From positions 186,001 through 250,000 of the forward strand of contig NZ_DS990134.1 of the NCBI RefSeq assembly GCF_000187895.1: 64,000 nt of DNA, read 5' to 3'. A program made the position numbers and the translations under genes. The notes below the pieces were generated by a model. It was not told where the DNA came from and ran no database searches. It worked only from the letters and a program-made list of their open reading frames with translations. Below are positions 43,440-50,932 of the stretch, piece after piece. The number at the start of each line of letters is the position of its first letter. Position 1 is the stretch's first letter. This DNA comes from Phocaeicola plebeius DSM 17135. GTDB lineage: Bacteria; Bacteroidota; Bacteroidia; Bacteroidales; Bacteroidaceae.

Positions 43440-43470
43440 CAAACTCTTTTGTCACGTCATAATTCGGAGT

Positions 43471-43479
43471 GCAAAGATA
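43471..43479 (-). promoter_or_regulatory. -7 element of the carAB promoter
   Basis: The minus-strand TATCTTTGC is a perfect TAnnTTTGY match. The place of -33 reads CTTT; a TTTG lies 12 bp upstream. The predicted start is near 43465, giving a leader of about 265 nt. Confidence 0.5.
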
Positions 43480-43546
43480 ATGTTTTCTGTTCAAATGAAA
43501 GGATGTTTGCCAAAAGTTTTTACAAAAATATTTCATTTTCCTCTTT

Positions 43547-44623
43547 TTATTTCTTTTCTCCGCTGTTACGGGCGGCTCTTTCGCGCATGATGCTGTCCGA
43601 CCATTCCTGCAGGCGCTTGTACTCTTCTTCGGTGAGTCGCATGAACGAGCCGTGCTGCGGATGTTTCACGCCCTCCATAGTGACGGGGGAGTGGAAGTTG
43701 CCGAGTTTTTCGTCTGCCTGGCAGATGCGGTATCTTTTGGGTTTGGAGGAGTATTCGATGTAGGCCACGCGCCAGGTAGAGTCGCCCACCAGCTGGAAGG
43801 CAGAGCAGCCCTCACACTTCTTGTTGCCTTCAAACTTCACATAGTCATTTTCATCCTTTATTTTGTATGGGCCGGTCAGTTTCGTGGCCGTGGCGGCAAA
43901 GATGCCGGGTGTACCTCCTTCTTTCTTGATGAGCATGTGGTAGAGTCCGTCGGCCGGCACATAGTTGATGTCGGCATCGATGGTGGCATATCCCCAGTCC
44001 ACCAGCAGGCGGGGCTTGGTAAGACGTGTAAAGGTGGCGTCGGCATAGGAATAGAACACGCGGTCGTACTGGTCTTCTGCCGGATTAAGCAGTGAATAGT
44101 ATATCATGTATCCGCCCTTCGTGCCATCGGCCCATACGTATGAAGGGTCCCAGAAAATCTGCGGTGCCCATACGCGCTTGATGGTGCTGTAGTCCTTATA
44201 AACGTCGGGCGATTGAGGGTCACAGAAGATGCCCGGTCCCTGGCGGAAGTCGAAGGTGGTAGAAGTCCAGTGAATCAGGTCGTCACTTTTCAGCAGGTTG
44301 ATGCCGTAGTTGAACCACGAGCGGCTCTTGGCGTTGCTCATGTCGGTAGTCACCATCAGGTAGCCCTTTCCGTCGGACGTGCGGCAGATAAAGGCATCGC
44401 GTGCTCCTCCCTCTATTTTTGACATTTCTTCTACATTGTATACGGGGTCGCCATCAATCAGGTCGTAAAAGTGTACGCCGTCACGGCTCAGGGCGTAGGC
44501 CGTCCATTCCCCTCGTCCGCTCATGTGGCAGTACAAGTATCCGTAGTCTCCCTTTTGCAAGTTTTGTGCTCCGGCTCCCAGCGACGCCAGTGCCAGCAGT
44601 GAAATCATCAGTTTCTTTTTCAT
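43547..44623 (-). CDS. GH43-like five-bladed propeller protein, exported
   Basis: A 358-residue protein from the ATG at 44623, with a signal peptide (residues 1-19, SLLALASLGAGA). The fold pattern is that of family 43 glycoside hydrolases: YGYLYCHMSGRGEWTAYALS, RDAFICRTSDGKGYLMVTTD, LLKSDDLIHWTS, RVWAPQIFWDPSYVWADG, GYMIYYSLLN, and ATIDADINYVPADGLYHML. Such enzymes cut arabinose or xylose side chains. The three acidic catalytic residues cannot be assigned safely by eye, so substrate and even activity are open. It stands alone between tRNA-Thr and the carAB leader, outside any PUL. A -7-like element TACTTTTAC lies just upstream. Confidence 0.72.
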   Translation of the reverse strand: MKKKLMISLLALASLGAGAQNLQKGDYGYLYCHMSGRGEWTAYALSRDGVHFYDLIDGDPVYNVEEMSKIEGGARDAFICRTSDGKGYLMVTTDMSNAKSRSWFNYGINLLKSDDLIHWTSTTFDFRQGPGIFCDPQSPDVYKDYSTIKRVWAPQIFWDPSYVWADGTKGGYMIYYSLLNPAEDQYDRVFYSYADATFTRLTKPRLLVDWGYATIDADINYVPADGLYHMLIKKEGGTPGIFAATATKLTGPYKIKDENDYVKFEGNKKCEGCSAFQLVGDSTWRVAYIEYSSKPKRYRICQADEKLGNFHSPVTMEGVKHPQHGSFMRLTEEEYKRLQEWSDSIMRERAARNSGEKK

Positions 44624-44793
44624 GGTAGTGTAATGTTTCATTTTGCGGGTAAAAGTAGGAAATCGTCAGAAGGCAGACAAGGGACTATTGTACAAATTAC
44701 ACGTAATAATGTGTCAAATGCCCCTGTGATGTAGCGGAAACAGGTTGTACGGGCCGGAAAAATGTAGTTTTTCGGAAAAAAATCTCTTTTTTA

Positions 44794-44825
44794 TTTGGCA
44801 GGTTTCAAGAAAAGAGTAATTTTGC
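44794..44825 (+). promoter_or_regulatory. Promoter of tRNA-Thr
   Basis: TTTG (44794-44797), exactly 19 bp, TAATTTTGC (44817-44825): a full consensus promoter, 23 bp before the tRNA. Confidence 0.8.
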
Positions 44826-44848
44826 AACCGTTTTCAACGAAACACGTT

Positions 44849-44921
44849 GCCGAAATAACTCAGTTGGTAGAGTAACTCATTCGTAATGAGTAAGTCGCGG
44901 GTTCGAGTCCCGCTTTCGGCT
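44849..44921 (+). tRNA. tRNA-Thr (anticodon CGU)
   Basis: A 73-nt cloverleaf. The acceptor GCCGAAA pairs with TTTCGGC, with discriminator T. The anticodon loop ATTCGTAAT has anticodon CGT, and the T loop is TTCGAGT. CCA is not encoded. Confidence 0.95.
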
Positions 44922-44938
44922 CCTGCTGATTCAATCTT

Positions 44939-44968
44939 AAAAGAGCTTGTTTTTCAGGCTCTTTTTTT
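44939..44968 (+). terminator. Terminator of tRNA-Thr
   Basis: AAAAGAGC (44939-44946) pairs with GCTCTTTT (44958-44965), followed by more Ts. Confidence 0.85.
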
Positions 44969-45010
44969 GTTATATAGCCTGCTTGAAGATTCTTAAAAAT
45001 AAGCCATAAA

Positions 45011-45114
45011 AAACTCCCTTGCGTTTGTTCTAAAACGCAAGGGAGTTTCATTTGAAACGCAAGTGCATTTCATTTCGAATGCACTTGCGTTTTATTGTAA
45101 ACGTCAAAGCGTTT
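45011..45114. repeat. Phased palindrome array B (five 16-bp units, 22-bp period)
   Basis: Units begin at 45011, 45033, 45055, 45077 and 45099, exactly 22 bp apart: AAACTCCCTTGCGTTT, AAACGCAAGGGAGTTT, AAACGCAAGTGCATTT, GAATGCACTTGCGTTT and AAACGTCAAAGCGTTT. Unit 2 is the exact reverse complement of unit 1. Unit 4 is the reverse complement of unit 3 at 15 of 16 positions, with different core letters, so the two pairs covary. The architecture (16-bp unit, 22-bp step, five units) is the same as in array A 32 kb away. The array follows tRNA-Thr and touches the left end of the IS3 element. Confidence 0.92.
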
Positions 45115-45317
45115 GAAGTGTACTAAAAATAGTTGTCAGTTTGAAGATTAATTCCTGACTAAGTTGACAGGTTAAACATTATATTCCTAAAAAGGTTGTC
45201 AGTTCTGCAAAACTACAACAAAAACTCAATATCCGTATATTTTCTCTCTAAAAACTCATCGCTCGGGGAGCGCCGTGCGGCAAGGGGCGGGAGCACCCGT
45301 CCCGACGAGCACATCTT

Positions 45318-46187
45318 TCAGTTATACCGATATTCCATAAGAGGGTTTCCTCCTCTGCCTGAAAAGACTTCCATAGGGGTCTTCATACCCAGTGCCCTGT
45401 GTGGTCTGGCATTGTTGTACATCGCTACGGATTTACTTACGGCTTCCTCTGCCTGTCTGAAGTCCATATCACCTTCATTGAAGAGCCACCCGTTCTTCAG
45501 GGTGTTGTTCATCCTCTCGGCCAGGGCATTGTGAAGCGGGTCTCCCGTCTGGGTCATGCTGATTCTGATGCCTTGTGAAAGCAGCAGGTTCGTGTACTGC
45601 TTCGAGGCATACTGCACGCCACGGTCAGAGTGGTGTATCATGCCTTCCGTACTGATTCCGTAGGCACGGTAGGTCTCCAGAGCCATGTACATGGCTTTCA
45701 GCGGTCCCTCCGCATCCAGACTCCTGCTCAGGCAGTATCCGACTATGTATCTGCTGTAGGCGTCAGTCACCAGTGAAAGATAGGCAAAACCTTCTCTGGT
45801 ATAGATATAGGTGATGTCCGCCACCACAAGCCGGCCATTGCCCACAGGCGTGTACTTGGGAGAAGTGTTTACAAGATCCCTGTAAAGACGGTAACCGTGT
45901 CTGGAGTCCGTGGTACGAGGACGGTACCTTGTCCGCCTGAGCATGAGCGAGTTGGAACGGAGCACATTGTAAAACCTGTCCCGTCCTATGGTGAACTTTT
46001 CCCTGAAGTATTCACGGCAGAGTGTGTAGAGTTCCCGACAGCCCGCCTTGGGAAGACATTCCTTCTGGCGGACGTACAGGCAGTACAATACAATGCTGGC
46101 AGAGAGTATGTCAGCCTCGTTTGAGGCATAGTCATGCTTGTAGTATCCCTGTGCTGATATGCCAAGCAATCTGCAAAGCGGACGCAC
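45318..46187 (-). CDS. IS3-family transposase OrfB (DDE catalytic part)
   Basis: A 289-residue ORF with an rve integrase core. The DDE triad is in VADITYIYT (D), HHSDRGVQY (D) and NALAERMNNTLK (E). N-terminal RPLCRLLGISAQGYY and the HTH_21-like region lead into it. The GTG at 46187 is not a likely true start: the frame stays open back to the slippery site at 46238-46244. The active enzyme should therefore be an OrfAB fusion made by -1 frameshifting. All catalytic residues are present. Confidence 0.9.
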   Translation of the reverse strand: MRPLCRLLGISAQGYYKHDYASNEADILSASIVLYCLYVRQKECLPKAGCRELYTLCREYFREKFTIGRDRFYNVLRSNSLMLRRTRYRPRTTDSRHGYRLYRDLVNTSPKYTPVGNGRLVVADITYIYTREGFAYLSLVTDAYSRYIVGYCLSRSLDAEGPLKAMYMALETYRAYGISTEGMIHHSDRGVQYASKQYTNLLLSQGIRISMTQTGDPLHNALAERMNNTLKNGWLFNEGDMDFRQAEEAVSKSVAMYNNARPHRALGMKTPMEVFSGRGGNPLMEYRYN

Positions 46188-46222
46188 GCGGTAACGGCGT
46201 CCGCCTTGAGACAGGCCCCGGA

Positions 46223-46579
46223 TTACTTGGCACCGGAGTTTTTTCTTACCGGAATGTTATAGGTCTTTTCCGCAAGGTCAATCATGCAGTCGTAGGCGTC
46301 ACGGGCCATGTTGGACTGCTTCAACTCTACTTCCAGGGACTTGATTTTCCGCTCGAGCTCATGAATACGGTCATGAAGCTCCTGCTCGGTCTGACTTAGT
46401 TTCTTGCTCATAATGGGACTTGGTTTATCTTCAATCCCAAAGATACGAAGCCAGCGGCTAATTGTAGTACGTTTCAGACCTTTTTCTCGTTCAAATTCAC
46501 TATGGTTCTGAGAAGAACACATATATTCTTCCAGATAAGACAGACATTCTGCCTTTGAGAACTTTCGATTTTTACGCAT
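46223..46579 (-). CDS. IS3-family transposase OrfA (DNA-binding part)
   Basis: A 118-residue protein with a helix-turn-helix in its first half (FEREKGLKRTTISRWLRIF) and a leucine-zipper-like coiled coil in the second (LSQTEQELHDRIHELERKIK). It ends ...VRKNSGAK. The end region contains AGA AAA AAC, that is an A-AAA-AAC heptamer in the proper reading phase (46244-46238), which allows -1 slippage into orfB. OrfA alone normally acts as a regulator of transposition. Confidence 0.88.
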   Translation of the reverse strand: MRKNRKFSKAECLSYLEEYMCSSQNHSEFEREKGLKRTTISRWLRIFGIEDKPSPIMSKKLSQTEQELHDRIHELERKIKSLEVELKQSNMARDAYDCMIDLAEKTYNIPVRKNSGAK

Positions 46580-46675
46580 GTTACTAAATAAATTGTGTCA
46601 ACTTATTTAGTACACTACAGTTTTGGAGTAATCGCAAAGACGTTTTGAAAAAGGCATTCATGGAGCCTGAAAAGC

Positions 46676-49600
46676 CTACAGTTTCTGGTCCGAAATAAGT
46701 CGGGCGATACGTGTCTTGCTCTGCGCGCCTTTGGTGAGCAGGTACACATGCTTGTAGGCATCGCGGTTCAGTTCGGTAGGCGAACCGTTGATGAGGATGA
46801 TGTTCCGGTCGTTGGCAAACTTCAGGATACCATTTACGTTGTTTGGGTGGAGCTTACCGATTTCGTCCATCATACAGTGCAGCTTGAAGTCTTTGAACTT
46901 GCGCGAAGCCCCTTCCTTGAACACGTTCAGCAGCATGATGTTGATCATGGCCTTCACCAGGATGTCCGTACCTTCCGAACCCACGTTCGACAGCTTCTCT
47001 ACGAAGCCCGTGTCGTTGTTGTTCTCGATGATGCGGAAACGTAGCTCGAATGAGTCGTACAGGCGGATGCTGTCGTAGCGGTAGGCGTGAATCTCCTTGA
47101 TGAAGTCGCGGAGCAGGGCGATGGCCTCCTGTTTCACCAGCTGCTCGTTTTCCGACGAGAAGAGGTTGGTGCCCGGTGTGAGGTCATAGGCATGCTCGTT
47201 GTAGTACTTCTGGATGGCACGCAGACAGTTTACCACACGGTTACTGCTTTCTTCCACCTTCATTTCGATGCACTGGATAACGCCCACGAAGTTGCACGTC
47301 TGGAATCCCTTGTTCACCTGACCGATGAGGTCCTGAATGTCGTCTTCCGAAGCCGTGAGCATTGAGGTATCCATGCTGATGCGCTTGAAGATGTCGGAAT
47401 GCTCGTTGTTGATGCGGCGGACGAATTCGCTGATTTTGTTCTCTTCCACGAAGTCGTGCAGTTCCTCGGCAAAGCGGATGTACTCCCAGTCCTCGGTAAA
47501 CTTGGTCTTGAACTTGAAGGTATTCTCCTCGTCGAAGTGGCCGGTGAAGAGGTTTACCTCTTTGCGCAGACGGTTTTGCAGCGTCATGTACTGGCTGTCC
47601 GTGCGGCCCAGTTCGTCAATCAGTTCCAGGCAGGTGCGCGGCGTGTGGATTTCCAGCGTGACGGGGTTCTCGGGATTGAAAATATCCTGATGCGGCTTGT
47701 ACCAGTCGTAGGCTGAAATCTTGCTGTACGCCTCCAGGTTGGCCTGAAGCTGTGTTACTTCCTTCTCTGCCTGCTGCAGTTCCTTGTTCAGGGCATCAAT
47801 CTGCTCCTGCAAGCCCGAGGTTTCCCGGCGCAGGTTGTCCTTCTCCTGACTGAGCTGGCGTTTCTGTTCCTCCTGTTCACGCTTCCATTCCGGAATGTGG
47901 TCGATGAGGTCACGCTTGTCCTTCTGATACTCGATAAGCAGGGTGGCGTGCTCCTTGATGAACTGCAGTTCCCGGTCGATGTCGCGCAACTGACTGCTAA
48001 TCTGTTGCAGACGTTCGGTGTCGGCACCCTGCGAGTGCAGTTCCTGCTTCATCTGACGCTCGTATTCGGCTTTCTCCGTGGCGATGCGCTGCTGTTCTTC
48101 CTTATCCTCCAGGCGGATGCTGCCGGCCTGTGTCTCCTTCTCGTGCGCGATGTCCTGCTGCACCCGGTTCCATTCCTGCTTCAGCTGGTTCAGCTTCTCG
48201 CTCTTTTCGCGGTTCAGGTTGTTCAGTTTGCCGTCAATTTCCTTCAGTTCTGCGGCGATGCGTTGCTTTTCCTCTTCCAGTTTCCGGAGTTTGGCAGTAC
48301 GTTCGGCTTCCGCCTTCTTCTTCCAGTCGTCCAGGTCGAGCATATCCTTCTGGTACTGCTGTTCCAGTTTCTCCAGCTCGTATTCCTGCACGGCTATCAC
48401 GTCTTTCTGTTCCTTGATGCGCGGCTGGTATTTGGCTTTCAGCTGCTCTTCCAGGGCCTCTTTCTCCTGTTGCAGACGGAGGGTTTCAGCCTGGATTTCA
48501 GCCAGTCGCTTGATGCCCTTGTCATGTTCCGCCTGATAGTCGTCGATGGAGCGGATGTGGCGCTCGATGTCCTGCAGGGAGATGGAGATGCCGTAGAACG
48601 ACGTACCCTCGTCCACAATCTTCGGCGAGAGGTTGGTCTGCCAGAGGATGGACTCGTCGCACAGCTTACCGATATTTTCTTCCCATCCCTTCTTGTGCTC
48701 CTTGAGCCAGCCTTGCAGGGTGCTCTTGCTGTTTTTCAGGAAGGTTTCCAGTTCGTCCATACGCGGGCGGAGTTGCAAGTGCTCGGCCTGCAACTGCATC
48801 AGTGCTTCGTCTTTCTCCTTCAGTCCCTTCTGCAATTCCTCTTCCCACTTCAGCGTGAGTTCCTTGATGATGAGCTGGGCATTGTTGATGCGGTTCTTCT
48901 TGCTCATGTGCAGACCGGTGTACGACTGGATGCGGTGTTTCAGTTCCTCCTGTTCGGCTTCGAAGAAGGTCTCCTTGCGGCACAGCTGCATCTGGTAGTC
49001 GAGGGCGGTCAGTTCGTTCTGCTTGCTGCTACGCTCCGGATGCAGTTGTTGCGAGAGCTGTTCGTATTCCTGGTAAAGCGCTTCAGTAGCCGCTTCGTGC
49101 TGACGGCGGGCTTCTTCGATGCGGGCATTGAACGTGTTGTTCAGTCCCTCAAGCTGCTTGATTTTGGCCTCGTGGATGCGGTTCCACTGCTCGTCGAGGC
49201 TCTGGATGAGCGACTTGTACTTGGTGGAGATTTCCGTGTAGTGCGAAGTAAGGATGCGCTGCTCTTCCTGCAATCCCTGCTGCTTGTTCTTCCACTCCTC
49301 CTTGCGGGCCGAGCGCTCCATGATTTCTTCTATCTGGCGGCGGGCATATTCCTTTTCCTTCTGCTGTGCCTTTTGCAGTTCGTTGTTCAGGATGGCCAGT
49401 GCCTCCTGCATCTTGTCGCAGCGCTGGCGCGACTGTTCCTGCAACTCCTGACGACGATTCAGGAGGGCGGTACGTGCCTTCTCAGTCTGGTGCTTCTGTT
49501 CCTCGGCCTTGGGCAACTGGCTTTCGGTAAGGCGGAAGGTAGCGGCCAGTTCGCGGCAACCTTGCACCAGGGCAGTCTGCTGACGTGACACCTGTGCCGA

Positions 49601-50332
49601 TAGGGAGGTGATTTCTTTGGCCTGTTTCTGCGTTTCGCGTTTCTGGAACTCTTCGATGTCGCGCAGGCGTGTTTCGAAGTTCTTCAGGTGCTCCTTGTAG
49701 GTGTTCAGGTCGATGGCGGTCTCGTCTTCGTTGATGGACGAGATGATGGTCTTCTTGATGAATTCCGCATCGAGCTTTGAGTTGAGGAGTACGTTTTGTA
49801 TGGTACGCGGAATGTTCTGGTACTGCTTGCTCTCCATGAGCGAATAGCGGCTCATTTCGGGACCTGCACCGTTGCCGTAGAGGATGTTACGGTATTCGTC
49901 GTAGGTATAGATGATGCGCGAGTAGTCCACTCCATACTGGTCGAGGGCGGCACGGATACGGTCGTTGCCGCTGTAGGCCGTGCGGTTCTCGTCGACAAAG
50001 AACTCCATGCGGTAGGGCGAGTCGATGAAACGGTAGCACACGCGGCCCATCGACTTGAAGCTCAGGATGCAGAACGCTCCCTGTTCGGTGGTTACCTCGT
50101 AGATGATGTAGGAGTTGGAGTAGGGGAAGTAATATTCCGTGTAGCTCTGCTTCTCTACGGGGATGCCCAGTTTCTGGGTGTCGGCGTTGTAGAAAAACAG
50201 GATGGCGCGCAGGACGGTACTTTTTCCCACTCCCTGCGTGCCGATGAAGTGCACATTCCCGTCCAGGTAAATGTCGTCGGCATAGGGAATGTTGGCGCTG
50301 TTGATAAAGATGATTCTATTCAGGTTTCTCAT
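46676..50332 (-). CDS. SMC-like ATPase of an MksBEF/JetABC-type condensin (MksB/JetC)
   Basis: A 1218-residue SMC-type ATPase from the ATG at 50332; this start overlaps the preceding gene by 17 bp and sits just before the conserved N-terminus, while the in-frame start at 50374 reaches further into it. The Walker A motif GTQGVGKST is at 31-39. An ABC-signature-like SEGTD lies at about 1119-1123, and Walker B LHCMMDE ends at about D1156-E1157. Between them are about 900 residues of charged heptad coiled coil rich in Q, E and K, with a central less regular hinge-like region. The short head start (IIFINSANIPY) is typical of MksB/JetC/MukB-like rather than Smc proteins. It should form DNA-loop-extruding complexes with the two upstream gene products. 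Confidence 0.85.
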   Translation of the reverse strand: MRNLNRIIFINSANIPYADDIYLDGNVHFIGTQGVGKSTVLRAILFFYNADTQKLGIPVEKQSYTEYYFPYSNSYIIYEVTTEQGAFCILSFKSMGRVCYRFIDSPYRMEFFVDENRTAYSGNDRIRAALDQYGVDYSRIIYTYDEYRNILYGNGAGPEMSRYSLMESKQYQNIPRTIQNVLLNSKLDAEFIKKTIISSINEDETAIDLNTYKEHLKNFETRLRDIEEFQKRETQKQAKEITSLSAQVSRQQTALVQGCRELAATFRLTESQLPKAEEQKHQTEKARTALLNRRQELQEQSRQRCDKMQEALAILNNELQKAQQKEKEYARRQIEEIMERSARKEEWKNKQQGLQEEQRILTSHYTEISTKYKSLIQSLDEQWNRIHEAKIKQLEGLNNTFNARIEEARRQHEAATEALYQEYEQLSQQLHPERSSKQNELTALDYQMQLCRKETFFEAEQEELKHRIQSYTGLHMSKKNRINNAQLIIKELTLKWEEELQKGLKEKDEALMQLQAEHLQLRPRMDELETFLKNSKSTLQGWLKEHKKGWEENIGKLCDESILWQTNLSPKIVDEGTSFYGISISLQDIERHIRSIDDYQAEHDKGIKRLAEIQAETLRLQQEKEALEEQLKAKYQPRIKEQKDVIAVQEYELEKLEQQYQKDMLDLDDWKKKAEAERTAKLRKLEEEKQRIAAELKEIDGKLNNLNREKSEKLNQLKQEWNRVQQDIAHEKETQAGSIRLEDKEEQQRIATEKAEYERQMKQELHSQGADTERLQQISSQLRDIDRELQFIKEHATLLIEYQKDKRDLIDHIPEWKREQEEQKRQLSQEKDNLRRETSGLQEQIDALNKELQQAEKEVTQLQANLEAYSKISAYDWYKPHQDIFNPENPVTLEIHTPRTCLELIDELGRTDSQYMTLQNRLRKEVNLFTGHFDEENTFKFKTKFTEDWEYIRFAEELHDFVEENKISEFVRRINNEHSDIFKRISMDTSMLTASEDDIQDLIGQVNKGFQTCNFVGVIQCIEMKVEESSNRVVNCLRAIQKYYNEHAYDLTPGTNLFSSENEQLVKQEAIALLRDFIKEIHAYRYDSIRLYDSFELRFRIIENNNDTGFVEKLSNVGSEGTDILVKAMINIMLLNVFKEGASRKFKDFKLHCMMDEIGKLHPNNVNGILKFANDRNIILINGSPTELNRDAYKHVYLLTKGAQSKTRIARLISDQKL

Positions 50333-50906
50333 TGTCTTCCGTTTCAGTGTCGTCGTAAATTTGGATACTTTCAATCAGGCGTTCCAGGTAGTGCCAGGAA
50401 CTCATCACCTTGTAGGTGTTGCTCTTCTCGTTCTCCAGTTCCAGGAATGACTCCTTGGTAAGCTGGCGAATCAGGTTGTCGAGCACGTCCTTGCGCACGT
50501 CCTTGTCGGAGAAATGCTTGCGCAGCCCGTCGAGCTTGTTTTGCAGCATCACGTTGATGTTGGCCTCCACCAGAATCTGTTCGGGCTGGAAGCGGAAACC
50601 TGCACCGAAGGTCTCGTCGTAGGTCTTGAACAGGTCGAGTACGTCAATCCAGTAGTAGGCACGCATGATTTTCTGTTCCAGCGTGGTACGCGGTTCCACC
50701 CGCGAGAAGTAAAAGTATTCGTTGCCCCGTTCCAGGGTGTAGCCGATTTGGGCGAAGTAGACCGACAGCGCCTCGAAATGGTCGTCTATCTGGTCGTACA
50801 TGTCGCGCACGGCTTCGTTGCAGCTGTTCGAACTGATGAACTGTCCCTTTTGGAGACAGTCGAACAAGGCCGCAGTATTGTCAGGTATATGTATGTTCAG
50901 TTCCAT
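50316..50906 (-). CDS. MksE/JetB-like kite subunit
   Basis: A 196-residue acidic protein. The N-terminal region AALFDCLQKGQFISSN is followed by ALSVYFAQIGYTLERGNEYFYFSR and winged-helix-like helices (DVRKDVLDNLIRQLTKESFLELEN). The pattern of a short protein with two winged-helix parts located between kleisin-like and SMC-like genes is that of MksE/JetB (a KITE-type subunit). It overlaps the SMC gene by 17 bp and follows the kleisin-like gene by 26 bp, so it is in one operon. Assignment is mainly by context and size. Confidence 0.75.
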   Translation of the reverse strand: MELNIHIPDNTAALFDCLQKGQFISSNSCNEAVRDMYDQIDDHFEALSVYFAQIGYTLERGNEYFYFSRVEPRTTLEQKIMRAYYWIDVLDLFKTYDETFGAGFRFQPEQILVEANINVMLQNKLDGLRKHFSDKDVRKDVLDNLIRQLTKESFLELENEKSNTYKVMSSWHYLERLIESIQIYDDTETEDNEKPE

Positions 50907-50932
50907 AAGTCAAATGTATAGGGATGAATGGG

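Larger units (their letters stand above)
45119..46614 (-). mobile_element. IS3-family insertion sequence, apparently complete
   Basis: About 1.5 kb carrying orfA and orfB of an IS3-type transposase on the minus strand. The ends are imperfect inverted repeats: TGTACTAAAAATAGTTG at 45119 and, on the other strand from 46614, TGTACTAAATAAGTTG. They start with TG and end with CA as expected. Adjacent bases extend the match to AGTGTACT (45117 and 46616). No target-site duplication is evident. A GC-rich segment of about 190 bp without ORFs lies between orfB and the left end. It sits at the right end of repeat array B and downstream of the SMC operon. Confidence 0.85.

Noticed and set aside
44731..44780. 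A fourth 22-bp array (three GGAAA motifs before the tRNA-Thr promoter)
   Set aside because: Spacings are 20 and 18 bp and the right halves do not form dyads, so it may be a decayed copy or chance.
46580..46675. Remnant of a jetD/mksG nuclease gene next to the SMC operon
   Set aside because: The stretch between the SMC stop and the IS is only about 60 bp and resembles a repeat unit; on the far side of the IS only repeats and tRNA-Thr are found.
47897..49588. A 563-codon open frame on the plus strand opposite the SMC gene
   Set aside because: It mirrors the coiled-coil region (Leu/Phe-rich complement of Gln/Glu/Lys codons) and has no start context or family motif.
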